This document shows positions 17,461 to 26,538 of a DNA stretch of 64,000 nt, one piece after another. A program made the translations under genes and the position numbers. The stretch is taken from NCBI RefSeq assembly GCF_000421825.1, contig NZ_ATXT01000020.1:1-64000 (forward strand), read 5' to 3'. This stretch comes from Humibacter albus DSM 18994 (GTDB taxonomy: Bacteria; Actinomycetota; Actinomycetes; Actinomycetales; Microbacteriaceae). The notes beneath the pieces were generated by a model. That model saw nothing but the letters and a program-made list of their open reading frames with translations, was not told the origin of the DNA and did no database searches. Positions within the stretch are counted from its first letter, which is position 1. Each line of letters starts with the position of its first letter.

Positions 17461-18087
17461 ATGACATCCGAGACCACCGCGACCCGTGCCGGACTGCTGG
17501 CGCTCCCCTTCGAGACGCGTGAGCTCGCGACCGAGCACCTGCGTCTTCGTCCCCTCACCAGGGCCGACCTCGAGCACCGGAGCGAGAACTACCAGAAACG
17601 TTCCGACGTCGTGCGCTACCTGCGCTGGGAAGCCCACGACCACGAAGAACCCGCCGAGAACCTCGAGAAACGCATCGCGCTCGAGCGCCTCACGCGCAAC
17701 GGCGACGGGCTCATCTTCGCCGTCGAGCTGTGCGCCACCGACGGCTCGACCGACCACCGCGTGATCGGCGACATCAGCCTGTCTGTGAAGAGCGACCGCG
17801 ACGCGCAGGTCGAGATCGGCTGGGTGTTCCACCCGGCGGTGCACGGGCGCGGTTTCGCGACCGAGGCCGCCAAGGCACTGCTCGCAGTGGCGTTCGACGA
17901 GCTGGGGGCGCACCGGGTCTATGCCGAATTGGATGCCGCGAACGAGGCATCCGCTCGGCTGTGCGACATTCTCGGCATGACCCGCGAGGCGACGTTGCGC
18001 GAGCGCGATCACGTGGACGGAGACTGGCACGACGTGGCCATCTTCGGACTGCTCGAGCGAGAGTTCCGCGCGCCGAACGCCGAGTGA
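17461..18087 (+). CDS. GNAT-family N-acetyltransferase (RimJ/RimL type)
   Basis: The protein of 208 residues has the GNAT_3 acyl-CoA-binding pattern: LRLRPLTRADLEH near 28, EIGWVFHPAVHGRGFATEAA near 118-137 with the pyrophosphate-binding HGRGFATE, and a late ASARLCDILGMTREATLRE. It should transfer acetyl groups from acetyl-CoA to an amine; the substrate could be a protein N-terminus or a small molecule. ATG at 17461 is preceded by AGGCGGAAG. It sits alone between hemA and the DUF4232 gene. Confidence 0.88.
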   Translation: MTSETTATRAGLLALPFETRELATEHLRLRPLTRADLEHRSENYQKRSDVVRYLRWEAHDHEEPAENLEKRIALERLTRNGDGLIFAVELCATDGSTDHRVIGDISLSVKSDRDAQVEIGWVFHPAVHGRGFATEAAKALLAVAFDELGAHRVYAELDAANEASARLCDILGMTREATLRERDHVDGDWHDVAIFGLLEREFRAPNAE

Positions 18088-18143
18088 CGCCGGGCAGGGC
18101 GATTCGCCCGGCTCGTCGCGCCTTTCCGTTGCACGATGGATGA

Positions 18144-18851
18144 ATGAGCGAACAGTTGGGGTTTCCTGAGCCGCTCGGCGACGCCGGAGACTCAGGTGGC
18201 GGAGACGGCGGCGGTCCGCAGGGGCCGCGGCGCGGCATCCGAGGACGCACGATCGCCATCATCGTGCTCGCGGTCGTCGTCGTGGCACTGGCCATCGTGG
18301 TCGGGGTGCTCGCCTTCGCTCGGGGGAGCACCGGCGGCCCCAGCGCGAGCCCGACCCCGACGGTGACACCGACCAAGACCACGACGCCGACGCCAACGCC
18401 CACCTCCACAGCCACGACGGCCACGACCTGCACGGTCGACCAGCTCTCGGTCACGCTCGGCACGCCGAGCGGCACGGCCGGGAGCAGCTACGTTCCGATC
18501 CAGTTCACGAACACCTCATCGAGCGCGTGCGAGCTGCACGGCTTCCCGGGCGTCTCGTTCGTGGGAAAGGGCAACGGCACACAACTGGGCGCTGCCGCGG
18601 ACTGGGATGACTCGAAGCCCATCGTGCAGAACACGTTGCAGCCGGGCGCCGTCGTCGTGGCGAACCTCAGGGTCGCCCAGGCCGGCAATTACGGCTCCGA
18701 CGAATGCCAGCCGCTGGCGGCCGACGGATTCCGGGTGTACCCGCCGCACTCCACCAAGTCGGTGTTCGTGAAGGCCTCGAACTACACGACGTGCCAGAGC
18801 GACAGCGTGCACCTGCTCACCGTCGTCTCGCCGGTGGCGCCCGCTCAGTAG
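18144..18851 (+). CDS. DUF4232 membrane-anchored secreted protein
   Basis: The 235-residue protein has a glycine-rich N-terminus, one membrane helix (about 37-59), a threonine/proline-rich linker (about 65-92) and an outer DUF4232 domain starting at CTVDQLSVTLG. The domain contains SSACELHGFPGVSFVG and paired cysteines that could form disulfides. DUF4232 domains are common on the surface of actinobacteria and have no assigned role. It is probably anchored by an N-in, C-out topology and not as a lipoprotein, because no lipobox is seen. Confidence 0.85.
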   Translation: MSEQLGFPEPLGDAGDSGGGDGGGPQGPRRGIRGRTIAIIVLAVVVVALAIVVGVLAFARGSTGGPSASPTPTVTPTKTTTPTPTPTSTATTATTCTVDQLSVTLGTPSGTAGSSYVPIQFTNTSSSACELHGFPGVSFVGKGNGTQLGAAADWDDSKPIVQNTLQPGAVVVANLRVAQAGNYGSDECQPLAADGFRVYPPHSTKSVFVKASNYTTCQSDSVHLLTVVSPVAPAQ

Positions 18852-18902
18852 CCGAACGGCGCACCCTCGCCGCCGCGGCACACCGCCGCGGCACACCCGG
18901 CA

Positions 18903-18908
18903 TACGGT
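18903..18908 (+). promoter_or_regulatory. -10 box for a leaderless transcript
   Basis: TACGGT lies 6 nt before the ATG at 18915, the distance expected if transcription starts on the start codon itself. No good -35 is seen. Confidence 0.4.
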
Positions 18909-18914
18909 GGACGC

Positions 18915-19985
18915 ATGACGGGCGACGGCAAGACGGCCTTCATCATCGGCGGCACCGGCCAGATCGGTGTCGCCGCCGCGCGCCATCTGGCGGAACGCGG
19001 TTGGTCCGTGCTCATCGGCCACCGCGGCGCGCATCCCGGAGACACCTCCCTCGTCGAGCTCGACGTGACGACTGTGCGCCTCGACCGCGACGACACGGCA
19101 TCGCTCCTCGCTCTCGCCGACGGCCACGACCTGGTTCTGGATGCCGTCGCCTACGACCCGAAGCACGCCGATCAGCTCGCGCGCCTCGCCGGCCGCATCG
19201 GTTCGCTCGTTGTCATCTCCACAGGCTCGGTCTATCGAGACGCCGAGGGCCGCAACCTCGACACCGCCGTCGATGCGGATGCCTTCCCGCGCTTCCCCGA
19301 CCCGATCGACGAGTCGCAGCCCACCGTCACCGAGGGGGCACCGACCTACGGGGTTCTGAAGGCGCAGCTCGAGCGGCGTCTGCTCGACACGGACGACCTG
19401 CCCGTGAGCATCCTGCGCGCCGGCGCGATCCACGGACCGTTCAGCGAGGCGTTGCGCGAGTGGTACTTCGTGAAGCGCGTGCGCGACCGACGAGAGAGCG
19501 TCGTGCTCGCGTATGAGGGGCAGAGCCGGTTCAGCCCCACCTCGACCGCGGCGATCGCCGAGCTCGCCAGGCTGTGCGCCCAGACGCCCGGCAGGCGCGT
19601 TCTCAATGTGGCCGACGACGACGTGAACGTCACCGAGATCGCGAACGCCGTGTTCGATGCGCTGGGCCATCATCCGCACATCGTTCGTGCGCCGGGAGCA
19701 CCGGCGCACGGGGTGGGCAGCACGCCGTGGTCGACACCGTATCCGCTGGTGCTGAGCACACGGCGCGCCCGCGACGAGCTCGGCTTCGAGCCGCCGGCCC
19801 GCTACCACGAGTCGGTGCGCGATGCGATCGCGTGGCTCACCGAGGTGGTCGACGGAGCCGAGCGCCGGCAGCTGTCGTGGCGCAAGCTCTTCCCCCGCTT
19901 GGTCAGTCGCTATGGTGCGGACGCCTGGTTCGACTACGCGGCCGAGGACGAGTATCTCTCGAGCATCCCGCCCGCCGCGGGGTGA
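18915..19985 (+). CDS. NAD-dependent epimerase/dehydratase (extended SDR) family protein
   Basis: A Rossmann-fold protein of 356 residues with the N-terminal nucleotide motif FIIGGTGQIGVAAARHL (8-24). VVISTGSVYRD near 99 carries the catalytic serine region, and TYGVLKAQLER (about 142-152) provides the YxxxK pair. This fits extended SDR enzymes acting on nucleotide sugars or on ribonucleoprotein-like substrates; the substrate is not readable. The C-terminal part has FEPPARYHESVRDAIAWL. It is likely transcribed alone as a leaderless mRNA. Confidence 0.85.
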   Translation: MTGDGKTAFIIGGTGQIGVAAARHLAERGWSVLIGHRGAHPGDTSLVELDVTTVRLDRDDTASLLALADGHDLVLDAVAYDPKHADQLARLAGRIGSLVVISTGSVYRDAEGRNLDTAVDADAFPRFPDPIDESQPTVTEGAPTYGVLKAQLERRLLDTDDLPVSILRAGAIHGPFSEALREWYFVKRVRDRRESVVLAYEGQSRFSPTSTAAIAELARLCAQTPGRRVLNVADDDVNVTEIANAVFDALGHHPHIVRAPGAPAHGVGSTPWSTPYPLVLSTRRARDELGFEPPARYHESVRDAIAWLTEVVDGAERRQLSWRKLFPRLVSRYGADAWFDYAAEDEYLSSIPPAAG

Positions 19986-20050
19986 GTGCACCCATCCGTG
20001 AGCGGAGCAACGCCGTCCCATCGTCGATCGCGCAGGGCAGCCGGAATGCC

Positions 20051-20959
20051 TCAGTGCACGTATTCGAGCAGGTCGCGCCCTACCGCGCGCATGCCGTCCA
20101 GCACGCCGAGGCGTGCAGACAGATCGGTGTCGTCGAACGAGGTCGACACCGCATACGCCACGCCGGCACGCGGACCGCGCAAGACACCGACCTCGGCCCG
20201 GATTCCGGCATCCGTTCCGGTCTTGTGGACGAGCAGGAGGCCATGATCGGGGCCGCGGTGCGCCAGCGGATCGAGCCCGAACGCGCCGGCCACCATCGAC
20301 ATGTCGTGCCCGAGCGAGAGCCAGCCGACCACGCGCTTGCTCGTGCCAGCGTCGACGATCTCGCCGCGCGCGAGGGCGGAGAACAGCCAGGTGAGCTCCT
20401 TGGCGCTGCCGACCGAGAGCTGTGGCGCGTCATCGGGCCCGCGGTGGTCGCGTACCAAGTCGAGCATCGCCGTGTGCTTGAGGCCGAGTTCCACCGTGCG
20501 CGCACTCACCGAGTCCAGCCCGATGCGACGCACGAGCACGTTCGTGGCCAGGTTGTCGCTCGTCGCTCCGACGAGCGCCGCCAGATCGGCGAGCGGAAGG
20601 GAGGGCACGGCGAGGTGTTGCCAGACGCCGGCGTCACCGACGGCATCCGTCTGCAGGCGGTCGACGAGGCTCAGGGGGCTCGTGGCATGTGACTCGAGGC
20701 GGGCCGCCACCTCGATGAGCAGCAGCACCTTGCCGATGGATGCCGTGGGCATGACGACGTGGTCGTCCACCGAGAAGAGCACGGCACCGGTCGCGAGGTC
20801 CACCGCTCGCGCCGACACCTGCACTCCCGCGAGCGCGAGCTCGCCGAGCGCGGCGAACCCGCGGCTGAAGCTTTCGCCCGGCTCGTGTCCGCGATGCTTG
20901 CCGCGGCGCACACCCGTGTGCCGCGCTCGGCGCTCGGAGCCTTGAACGGGGACGCTCAC
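20051..20959 (-). CDS. class A beta-lactamase-fold serine hydrolase
   Basis: The protein has the three serine-hydrolase motifs in order: Ser74-x-x-Lys77 in TASIGK, Ser134-Asp135-Asn136 in TSDNLA, and Lys246-Thr-Gly in HKTGTDAG. These match the beta-lactamase2 family (PF13354). No signal peptide or lipobox is seen in the basic N-terminus and no clear counterpart of the deacylating Glu166 appears in the segment before the KTG motif. It may be a cytoplasmic esterase or amidase rather than a resistance enzyme. The GTG start at 20959 is uncertain; about 40 N-terminal residues precede the fold. Confidence 0.8.
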   Translation of the reverse strand: MSVPVQGSERRARHTGVRRGKHRGHEPGESFSRGFAALGELALAGVQVSARAVDLATGAVLFSVDDHVVMPTASIGKVLLLIEVAARLESHATSPLSLVDRLQTDAVGDAGVWQHLAVPSLPLADLAALVGATSDNLATNVLVRRIGLDSVSARTVELGLKHTAMLDLVRDHRGPDDAPQLSVGSAKELTWLFSALARGEIVDAGTSKRVVGWLSLGHDMSMVAGAFGLDPLAHRGPDHGLLLVHKTGTDAGIRAEVGVLRGPRAGVAYAVSTSFDDTDLSARLGVLDGMRAVGRDLLEYVH

Positions 20960-21083
20960 GGTCAGGTCATTCCTCGTCGACGCTGCTGGACAGGAAGGGG
21001 TGTCGTCGCCCCCTCACGGCACCCGGGACATGTTTCCATCAAACCACGTCCGAGCTATGTACCTGACGGGTGCGGCCCGACGA

Positions 21084-23060
21084 TCACCAGATGCGCACGC
21101 GATCCGTAGGAGTCAGCCACGCGGCATCCGTCGGCTGCACGCCGAACGTGTCGTAGTAGGCGTCGATGTTGCGCACGATCTGGTTGCAGCGGAACTCGTT
21201 CGGCGAGTGCGGATCGATCGCGAGCAGGCGGATGACCTCCTCGTCGCGGCCCTTCTGCTGCCACGCCTGCGCCCAGGAGAGGAAGAATCGCTCGGCGCCG
21301 GTGAGGCCGTCGATGACCGGCGGCTCTTCGCCCTGGAGTGACACCTGGTAGGCCTGCCACGCGATGCCGAGGCCGCCGAGGTCGCCGATGTTCTCGCCGA
21401 TGGTGAGCGCGCCGTTCACATGATGCTCCGGCACCTGCGCCGGTGCGAGAGCGTCGTACTGCGCGATGAGCGCGTGCGTGCGCTTCTCGAACGCCTTGCG
21501 GTCGGCGCCCGTCCACCAGTCGGCGAGGCGGCCGTCGCCGTCGAATTTGGAGCCCTGGTCATCGAAGCCGTGCCCGATCTCGTGGCCGATCACGGCGCCG
21601 ATCGCGCCATAGTTGGCGGCGTCGTCCCGATCCGGATCGAAGAACGGGAACTGCAGGATGGCGGCCGGGAACACGATCTCGTTGAAACCGGGGTTGTAGT
21701 ACGCGTTGATCGTCTGCGGCGTCATGAACCACTCGTCGCGGTCGATCGGCTTGCCGATCTTGCCGAGCTCCCGGTGGAACTCGAATTCGGCCGATCGACG
21801 CACGTTGCCGATCAGATCGGTCGGGTCGATGAGCAGGCTCGAGTAGTCGCGCCACTTCACCGGGTAGCCGATCTTCGGCGTGAACTTCTCGAGCTTGTCG
21901 AGTGCGCGGTCGCGGGTGCCCTCGCCCATCCAGTCCAGCGTGCGGATCGACCGGCGATACGCCTCGATGAGGTTGCCGACCAATATGTCCATGCGCCGTT
22001 TGGACTCCGGCGGGAAGTGCTCCTGCACGTACACGCGCCCCACGGCCTCGCCCATCGCACCCTCGACGAGCGAGACGCCACGCTTCCACCGCTCGCGGAT
22101 CTGCGGGGTCCCGGTGAGCGTGCGAGCGTAGAAGTCGAAGTTCTCGTTCACGAAGTCGCCGCTGAGATAGGGCGCGGCGTCGTGCAGCACCTTCCAGCTC
22201 AGCCAGTCGCGCCACTGCGTCAGGCGCTCGGGCACGAACAGTGAAGCGAGACCCGTGGTGAAGCTCGGCTGGCGTAGCACGAGTTCGTCGAACGCTCCGT
22301 GCGGTGCGCCCAGCGCATCACGCCACACCGTGAGGTCGACGCCGGGGGCGAGGGATGCGGCATCCGTCCAGTCGTAGAGGTTGTAGGTCTTCTCGCTGTC
22401 GCGGCTGGCGACGTTGTCCCAGTGCTGCTTCGCGATCTCGGTCTCGAGGTCGAACACGTTCTGGGCGCGGCGCGGGGCATCCTGAACGCCGGCCAGCTCG
22501 AACATGCGCTGTACGTGCGCGATGAACGCGGCGCGCACGGGCGTGAACCGCTCCTCGCGGTAGTAGCTCTCGTCGGGCAGCGAGATGCCGGACTGCTCGA
22601 AGAACACGAGGTACCTCTCCGGGTCGCCCGGGTCGTTGTCGACGAACAGCTGATAGAAGCCGCTGAGTCCGCTCTTCTCGAGCCGTCCGATCGTGGTGAG
22701 AAGGCTGTCGACGGAGTCAACGTTCTCGGCGAGCGCGAGTCTCGACTCGACGGGCGTGACGCCGAGCTTCTCGATGCGCTCCGTGTCCATGAAGCTGGCG
22801 AAGAGATCGCCGAACTTGCGGGCCTCCGTGCCCTCCTCCGCGTGTTGCGCACCGTCGATGATCTCGCGCACGGCCTTCTCCGACTCCTCGGCGAGGATCA
22901 TGAACGAGCCCCAGCGCGCCTTGTCGGCGGGGATGTCGGTGCGCGCGATCCACTTGCCGTTCACGTGCCGGAACAGGTCGTCTTGAGGTCGGATGCCTGC
23001 ATCCAGCTCATCGAGGACGATGCCGGAGGAGAGAGTCGGTGCCGTCTCAGTCATGGCCAC
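21084..23060 (-). CDS. M13-family zinc metallopeptidase (neprilysin/PepO-like)
   Basis: A 658-residue oligopeptidase of the M13 family. The zinc motif is HEIGH with His493, Glu494 and His497; the third ligand region is GENIGDLGG about 60 residues later. YNPGFNEIVFPAAILQFPFF upstream of the zinc site is split here as the NAYYNP substrate-binding segment, and the C-terminus ends PTDRVRIW, matching the typical CRVW-type end without the cysteine. No signal peptide is present, so it should act in the cytoplasm. It is monocistronic; repeat family I copy C lies upstream. Confidence 0.93.
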   Translation of the reverse strand: MAMTETAPTLSSGIVLDELDAGIRPQDDLFRHVNGKWIARTDIPADKARWGSFMILAEESEKAVREIIDGAQHAEEGTEARKFGDLFASFMDTERIEKLGVTPVESRLALAENVDSVDSLLTTIGRLEKSGLSGFYQLFVDNDPGDPERYLVFFEQSGISLPDESYYREERFTPVRAAFIAHVQRMFELAGVQDAPRRAQNVFDLETEIAKQHWDNVASRDSEKTYNLYDWTDAASLAPGVDLTVWRDALGAPHGAFDELVLRQPSFTTGLASLFVPERLTQWRDWLSWKVLHDAAPYLSGDFVNENFDFYARTLTGTPQIRERWKRGVSLVEGAMGEAVGRVYVQEHFPPESKRRMDILVGNLIEAYRRSIRTLDWMGEGTRDRALDKLEKFTPKIGYPVKWRDYSSLLIDPTDLIGNVRRSAEFEFHRELGKIGKPIDRDEWFMTPQTINAYYNPGFNEIVFPAAILQFPFFDPDRDDAANYGAIGAVIGHEIGHGFDDQGSKFDGDGRLADWWTGADRKAFEKRTHALIAQYDALAPAQVPEHHVNGALTIGENIGDLGGLGIAWQAYQVSLQGEEPPVIDGLTGAERFFLSWAQAWQQKGRDEEVIRLLAIDPHSPNEFRCNQIVRNIDAYYDTFGVQPTDAAWLTPTDRVRIW

Positions 23061-23170
23061 CAGCCTAGGGCGCGGCGGCCGTGCTCAGGCTGGGCGTCTG
23101 CGCCCGTGGCTGCCCTGCCACTTCGCCGCTCCGGATGCGCCGAGCCACCCCGCGTCGCCGGGCCCCACTC

Positions 23171-23260
23171 TCATCGAGCCACCCCATTGTCGCCGAGCCA
23201 CCCGCCTATTCGCGCAGACAAAGGGGTGGCTCGACGATAAACGGGTGGCTCGACGAAGAA
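23171..23260. repeat. palindromic extragenic element, family I copy C
   Basis: Two inverted half-sites (TCATCGAGCCACCCC from 23171; CGCCGAGCCACCCGCC ending 23206) face two direct ones, GGGGTGGCTCGACGATAA and CGGGTGGCTCGACGAAGAA, at 23223-23260. Here the central pair is GAGCCACCC with GGGTGGCTC, whereas copy B has GGGCCACCC with GGGTGGCCC, so both arms changed together and pairing is kept. It lies between the M13 gene and the ABC-operon regulator. Confidence 0.85.
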
Positions 23261-23305
23261 GCGGCCCCGCAGCAGCGCCGGGCAGCGCCGGGGCACCAGG
23301 GACGC

Positions 23306-23770
23306 TCAGACGCCGCGCTGCTGCGCCCACTCGGCGAGCATCTCGGGCATGCGCTTGCGCACGAAGCGGAAGAAGTCGGCGAGCTCGGTGAGGCGAGCGC
23401 CGGCATCCGACTGCGAACCGCCCGCGGCGTCCACGGCGTCCTCCGAGAGCCCGATCATCGCGTCGTACACGCGGGACTCGGCCAGAGTCGCGGTGTACCA
23501 GGAGTTCGCGGGCAGCTCGTAGACATCCCTCCGGCTGCCCGGCCGCGAGACGCGGTGGATCATCGCCAGCGTCTGCAGATAACGTACGGCGCCCGAGATG
23601 GCGGCGGGGCTCGCCTCCAGGCTCTCGGCGAGGTCGGCGGCAGTCTGGCTCTCCTCGGCAGCGGTCAGCGTCATGAGCACACGCGCGGGCATGCGCGGGA
23701 ACCCTGCTGCGGCGAGTATGGCGGCCGCGCGCTCGACATACTCCCGTACCTGCTGCTCGTTGCGTGCCAC
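23306..23770 (-). CDS. MarR/GbsR-like transcriptional regulator of the ABC exporter operon
   Basis: The 154-residue winged-helix protein starts at the GTG 23768-23770 (VARNEQQVREYVERAA), supported by GGAGG a few bases upstream; the longer frame is rejected. LMTLTAAEESQTAADLAESLEASPAAISGAVRYL (about 30-63, described not quoted in full as one motif) is the helix-turn-helix. A helical C-terminus (ELADFFRFVRKRMPEML) fits a dimerising domain. It is the third gene after the ABC ATPase and permease, and the palindrome at 26425-26440 is the likely autoregulatory operator. Confidence 0.82.
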   Translation of the reverse strand: MARNEQQVREYVERAAAILAAAGFPRMPARVLMTLTAAEESQTAADLAESLEASPAAISGAVRYLQTLAMIHRVSRPGSRRDVYELPANSWYTATLAESRVYDAMIGLSEDAVDAAGGSQSDAGARLTELADFFRFVRKRMPEMLAEWAQQRGV

Positions 23771-23846
23771 GGCACCTCCCCTGTCGATTCTGCCGGTTGT
23801 CCCGCTGCCCCGCCGCCTCGAGCGCCGGGCGTCGAACTCCTCTCGG

Positions 23847-25463
23847 TCATCCTCTCGACACGATGTCCCGGCGACGGAAGGCCGCACCCGCGATCACCAG
23901 CAGCGCGACGGCGATGAGGCTGAGCCACCAGGTTCCGCTGAAGTCCGCGTGCGACAGCGGCGGCACAGGCGTGTGCGCGGTGGGCGTGATCTGCCGCACC
24001 CAGTCGGGCAGGTTGAGCAGGCTGCCGAACTCGCCGAGCACGATGCCGACGCCGAACGCGATCCACCCGACGGCGATCGTGGCCCGCGGCACGACGGCGA
24101 ACGCCAACGCCGTCACCGCCATGTACACCGCCACCGCGGGCAGCTGCGCCATCGACAGCGCGAACGTCTGCCCGAGCAGTTCGGCGTCGACGTTCATCAG
24201 CGAGGCGCCGGCCACGAGTCCCGACAGCGCCAGCAGTACCGCGGATGCCACGAGTGCGAGCACCACGTACGACACGTACCAGCGCAGCCGGGAAGCGGCC
24301 GTGGCCAGCACGATCTCCGCGGTCGAGGATGCCTCCTCCTGGCGCATCCGCATCGCCGTCTGGATCGCTGCGCCCGCGACGACGAGCCCGATCAGCGCGA
24401 TCATGACGCCGATGAAGACCTCGAACACGGTGCCGCCGCCGGTGCCCATCTCACCGATCGCCTTCGACACGTCGGGATTCTTCGAGATGCTGTCGTTCAG
24501 CGTCTTGCCCAGCGCGCCGATCGCCGCCGCGCCGAGCACCGCGCCGATGCCCCAGCCGATGATGGATGCCCGCTGCAGCCGCCAGGAGAGCGAGAACGTT
24601 CCCCGCAACGCCGACGAGGCGCTCGCACGACCCGGACGGGCCGCCACCAGTCCGGCGCCGGTGTCGCGTGAACGCTGCAGCACGACGGCCACGGCCGCCA
24701 GCGCCACGGCGAGCGCCAGGCTCAGCAGGCCGGGCCACCAGAGGTTCTCGACGTACGGAAGCGTGCGCAGACCCCACCCGATCGGGCTGAACCAGATCGC
24801 CGGTCCGGGCGTGACGTGCAGGCCGTCGGCCGACGCCGTCCCGGTGGCCGATCCCGCCGCCTCGATCACCCAGAACGCGCCGATCGCGGCCACACCCCAG
24901 GCGTTCGCGGCACGGGATGTGGAGAAGATCTGCGCGAACAGCAGCCCCACGGCGAAGAACGCGAGTCCGGTCGTCGCCAGCTCCCAGCCGAGCACCAGGG
25001 AGCCGTAGGCCTCATAGCCCGCCGCGATCGCCGCAAGGGCTCCGAACAGTCCGACTCCGACGTTCGCGATCACCGCCAGCGAGAGGGTCGCGATCGTGAG
25101 AGCGCCGCGATCGGCCCGGGTCGTCAAGAGCAGCTCTGTGCGGCCGGCCTGCTCGTCGGCGCGAGTGTGCCGAACCGCGAGGAACGTGTTCATGAAGGCG
25201 ACGAGCAGTCCGAGGTAGGAGCCGATCTCCACCATGAAGAAGTTGCCGGGCGACGTGCCGTCCGGATCGCCGCGCAGCGCCAGCAGCGTCGGGTTCACGG
25301 CGGCCAGCCGCACCACGGCGGTGCGCAGCGTCTCCGTGTTGTAGGTCGAGGCCAGCGCGGCCGCCACGAAGAGCACGCTGAACGCCATCACCACCAGCCA
25401 GACAGGAAGGATCACCCAGTCTCGGCGGAGGCGGAACCGCAGTAGCACGGCGGCGGCGCTCAT
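23847..25463 (-). CDS. ABC-2 type exporter permease
   Basis: Large hydrophobic protein of 538 residues with about 12 membrane segments arranged as two similar halves, each starting with a loop of the type SLSWRLQRASIIGWGIG. This is the layout of the duplicated permeases of actinobacterial antibiotic exporters such as the tetronasin-resistance type. It should pair with the ATPase encoded just upstream, whose stop overlaps its ATG (ATGA). The substrate is unknown; a drug or self-made lipid-like compound is most likely. Confidence 0.87.
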   Translation of the reverse strand: MSAAAVLLRFRLRRDWVILPVWLVVMAFSVLFVAAALASTYNTETLRTAVVRLAAVNPTLLALRGDPDGTSPGNFFMVEIGSYLGLLVAFMNTFLAVRHTRADEQAGRTELLLTTRADRGALTIATLSLAVIANVGVGLFGALAAIAAGYEAYGSLVLGWELATTGLAFFAVGLLFAQIFSTSRAANAWGVAAIGAFWVIEAAGSATGTASADGLHVTPGPAIWFSPIGWGLRTLPYVENLWWPGLLSLALAVALAAVAVVLQRSRDTGAGLVAARPGRASASSALRGTFSLSWRLQRASIIGWGIGAVLGAAAIGALGKTLNDSISKNPDVSKAIGEMGTGGGTVFEVFIGVMIALIGLVVAGAAIQTAMRMRQEEASSTAEIVLATAASRLRWYVSYVVLALVASAVLLALSGLVAGASLMNVDAELLGQTFALSMAQLPAVAVYMAVTALAFAVVPRATIAVGWIAFGVGIVLGEFGSLLNLPDWVRQITPTAHTPVPPLSHADFSGTWWLSLIAVALLVIAGAAFRRRDIVSRG

Positions 25464-26404
25464 CGCGCCACCGGCTCGAGATCGTCGTTCGCGGCCGTGA
25501 TCTCATCGCCGTAGTGCCGCAGGAACAGCTCCTCCAGCGACGGCGGCGTGATCGTCAGCGACTGCACACTCAACGCACCGAGCCCGGGGAGCAGGGCCGA
25601 GACATCCGCGCTGTCGACCGTGAAGTGGTAGCGATCGGATGCCACAGCCACGTCGTGCACGCCTGCCAACGCCCGCACCGACGCTTCGTCGATTCCGTCG
25701 GAGACGAACGAGACCTCGGTGCGCGTGAGATGCCGCAGGTCGGCGAGAGTGCCCGATTCCACGGCTCTGCCCGCCCGGATGATCGTGACGCGATCGCAGA
25801 GCGCCTCCACCTCGGAGAGGATGTGGCTGGAGAGCAGGATGCTCGAACCGTCGTTCTTCGCGATAGTCGACACCTCCTCGGAGAACACCGCCTCCATCAC
25901 CGGGTCGAGGCCGCTTGTGGGCTCATCGAGGATGTAGAGCGACGCGGGTACCGCGAACGCCGCGATCAGCGAAACCTTCTGCCGGTTGCCCTTGGAATAG
26001 GTGCCCGCCTTCTTGCGCGGATCGAACTGGAAGGCGTCCACGAGGCGGGCGCGACGCGCCTTGTAGTCCCCGGTCCCGGTGTCGGCGCCGCGCAGCCGCG
26101 CGAGAAGGTCGATGATCTCGCCGCCCGACAGGTTCGGCCAGAGTGCCACGTCGCCCGGCACGTACGCGATGCGTTCGTGCAGCGCTGCCGCCTTGCCCCA
26201 TGGCGACCGGCCGAAGACTTCGGCAGTGCCACCGGATGCCCGGATCAGGCCGAGCAGAACCCGGATGGTCGTCGTCTTGCCCGCGCCGTTCGGCCCGAGA
26301 AAGCCGTGCACCTCTCCCTCGCCCACCTCGAGGTCGAGGCCGTCGAGCGCCTGCACGCGGCCGAACCGCTTCTGCAGGCCGCGGATGTCGATCACTGTTG
26401 TCAT
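25460..26404 (-). CDS. ABC exporter ATP-binding protein
   Basis: The 314-residue ATPase carries a Walker A GPNGAGKTTT (about 36-45), a signature region YSKGNRQKV (a degenerate LSGGQ form usual in this exporter group), Walker B LYILDEPTSGLDP and the switch LLSSHILSEVEALCD. The C-terminal about 90 residues form the extra domain common in drug-exporter ATPases. It heads a three-gene operon with permease and regulator. The promoter at 26412-26440 places transcription start at or next to the ATG, so the mRNA should be leaderless. Confidence 0.92.
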   Translation of the reverse strand: MTTVIDIRGLQKRFGRVQALDGLDLEVGEGEVHGFLGPNGAGKTTTIRVLLGLIRASGGTAEVFGRSPWGKAAALHERIAYVPGDVALWPNLSGGEIIDLLARLRGADTGTGDYKARRARLVDAFQFDPRKKAGTYSKGNRQKVSLIAAFAVPASLYILDEPTSGLDPVMEAVFSEEVSTIAKNDGSSILLSSHILSEVEALCDRVTIIRAGRAVESGTLADLRHLTRTEVSFVSDGIDEASVRALAGVHDVAVASDRYHFTVDSADVSALLPGLGALSVQSLTITPPSLEELFLRHYGDEITAANDDLEPVAR

Positions 26405-26411
26405 GCGACCG

Positions 26412-26440
26412 ACAGTACGCTTGTTTCACAATTTTGTGAA
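26412..26440 (-). promoter_or_regulatory. promoter and overlapping palindromic operator of the ABC exporter operon
   Basis: On the minus strand TTCACA (26435-26440), 17 bp, then TACTGT (26412-26417) form a good promoter, and the -10 ends 7 nt before the ATG. The -35 and spacer contain a perfect palindrome, TTCACAA-TT-TTGTGAA (26425-26440), the size of a MarR-type operator. A bound dimer would block RNA polymerase directly. The operon encodes its own MarR-like regulator as its third gene. Confidence 0.7.
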
Positions 26441-26538
26441 TGTTTCTAATTCGAACACGCCGCCACCCGGCAGCGGCCCCTTCCCCTGTCTCGGTTCCCG
26501 GCCAAGGCGGTACCGGCCGCCGCCGATACAGTCGGAGC

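Noticed and set aside
21420-22244. Plus-strand frame opposite the M13 peptidase
   Set aside because: Antisense shadow; the M13 frame has a complete zinc site and full family length.
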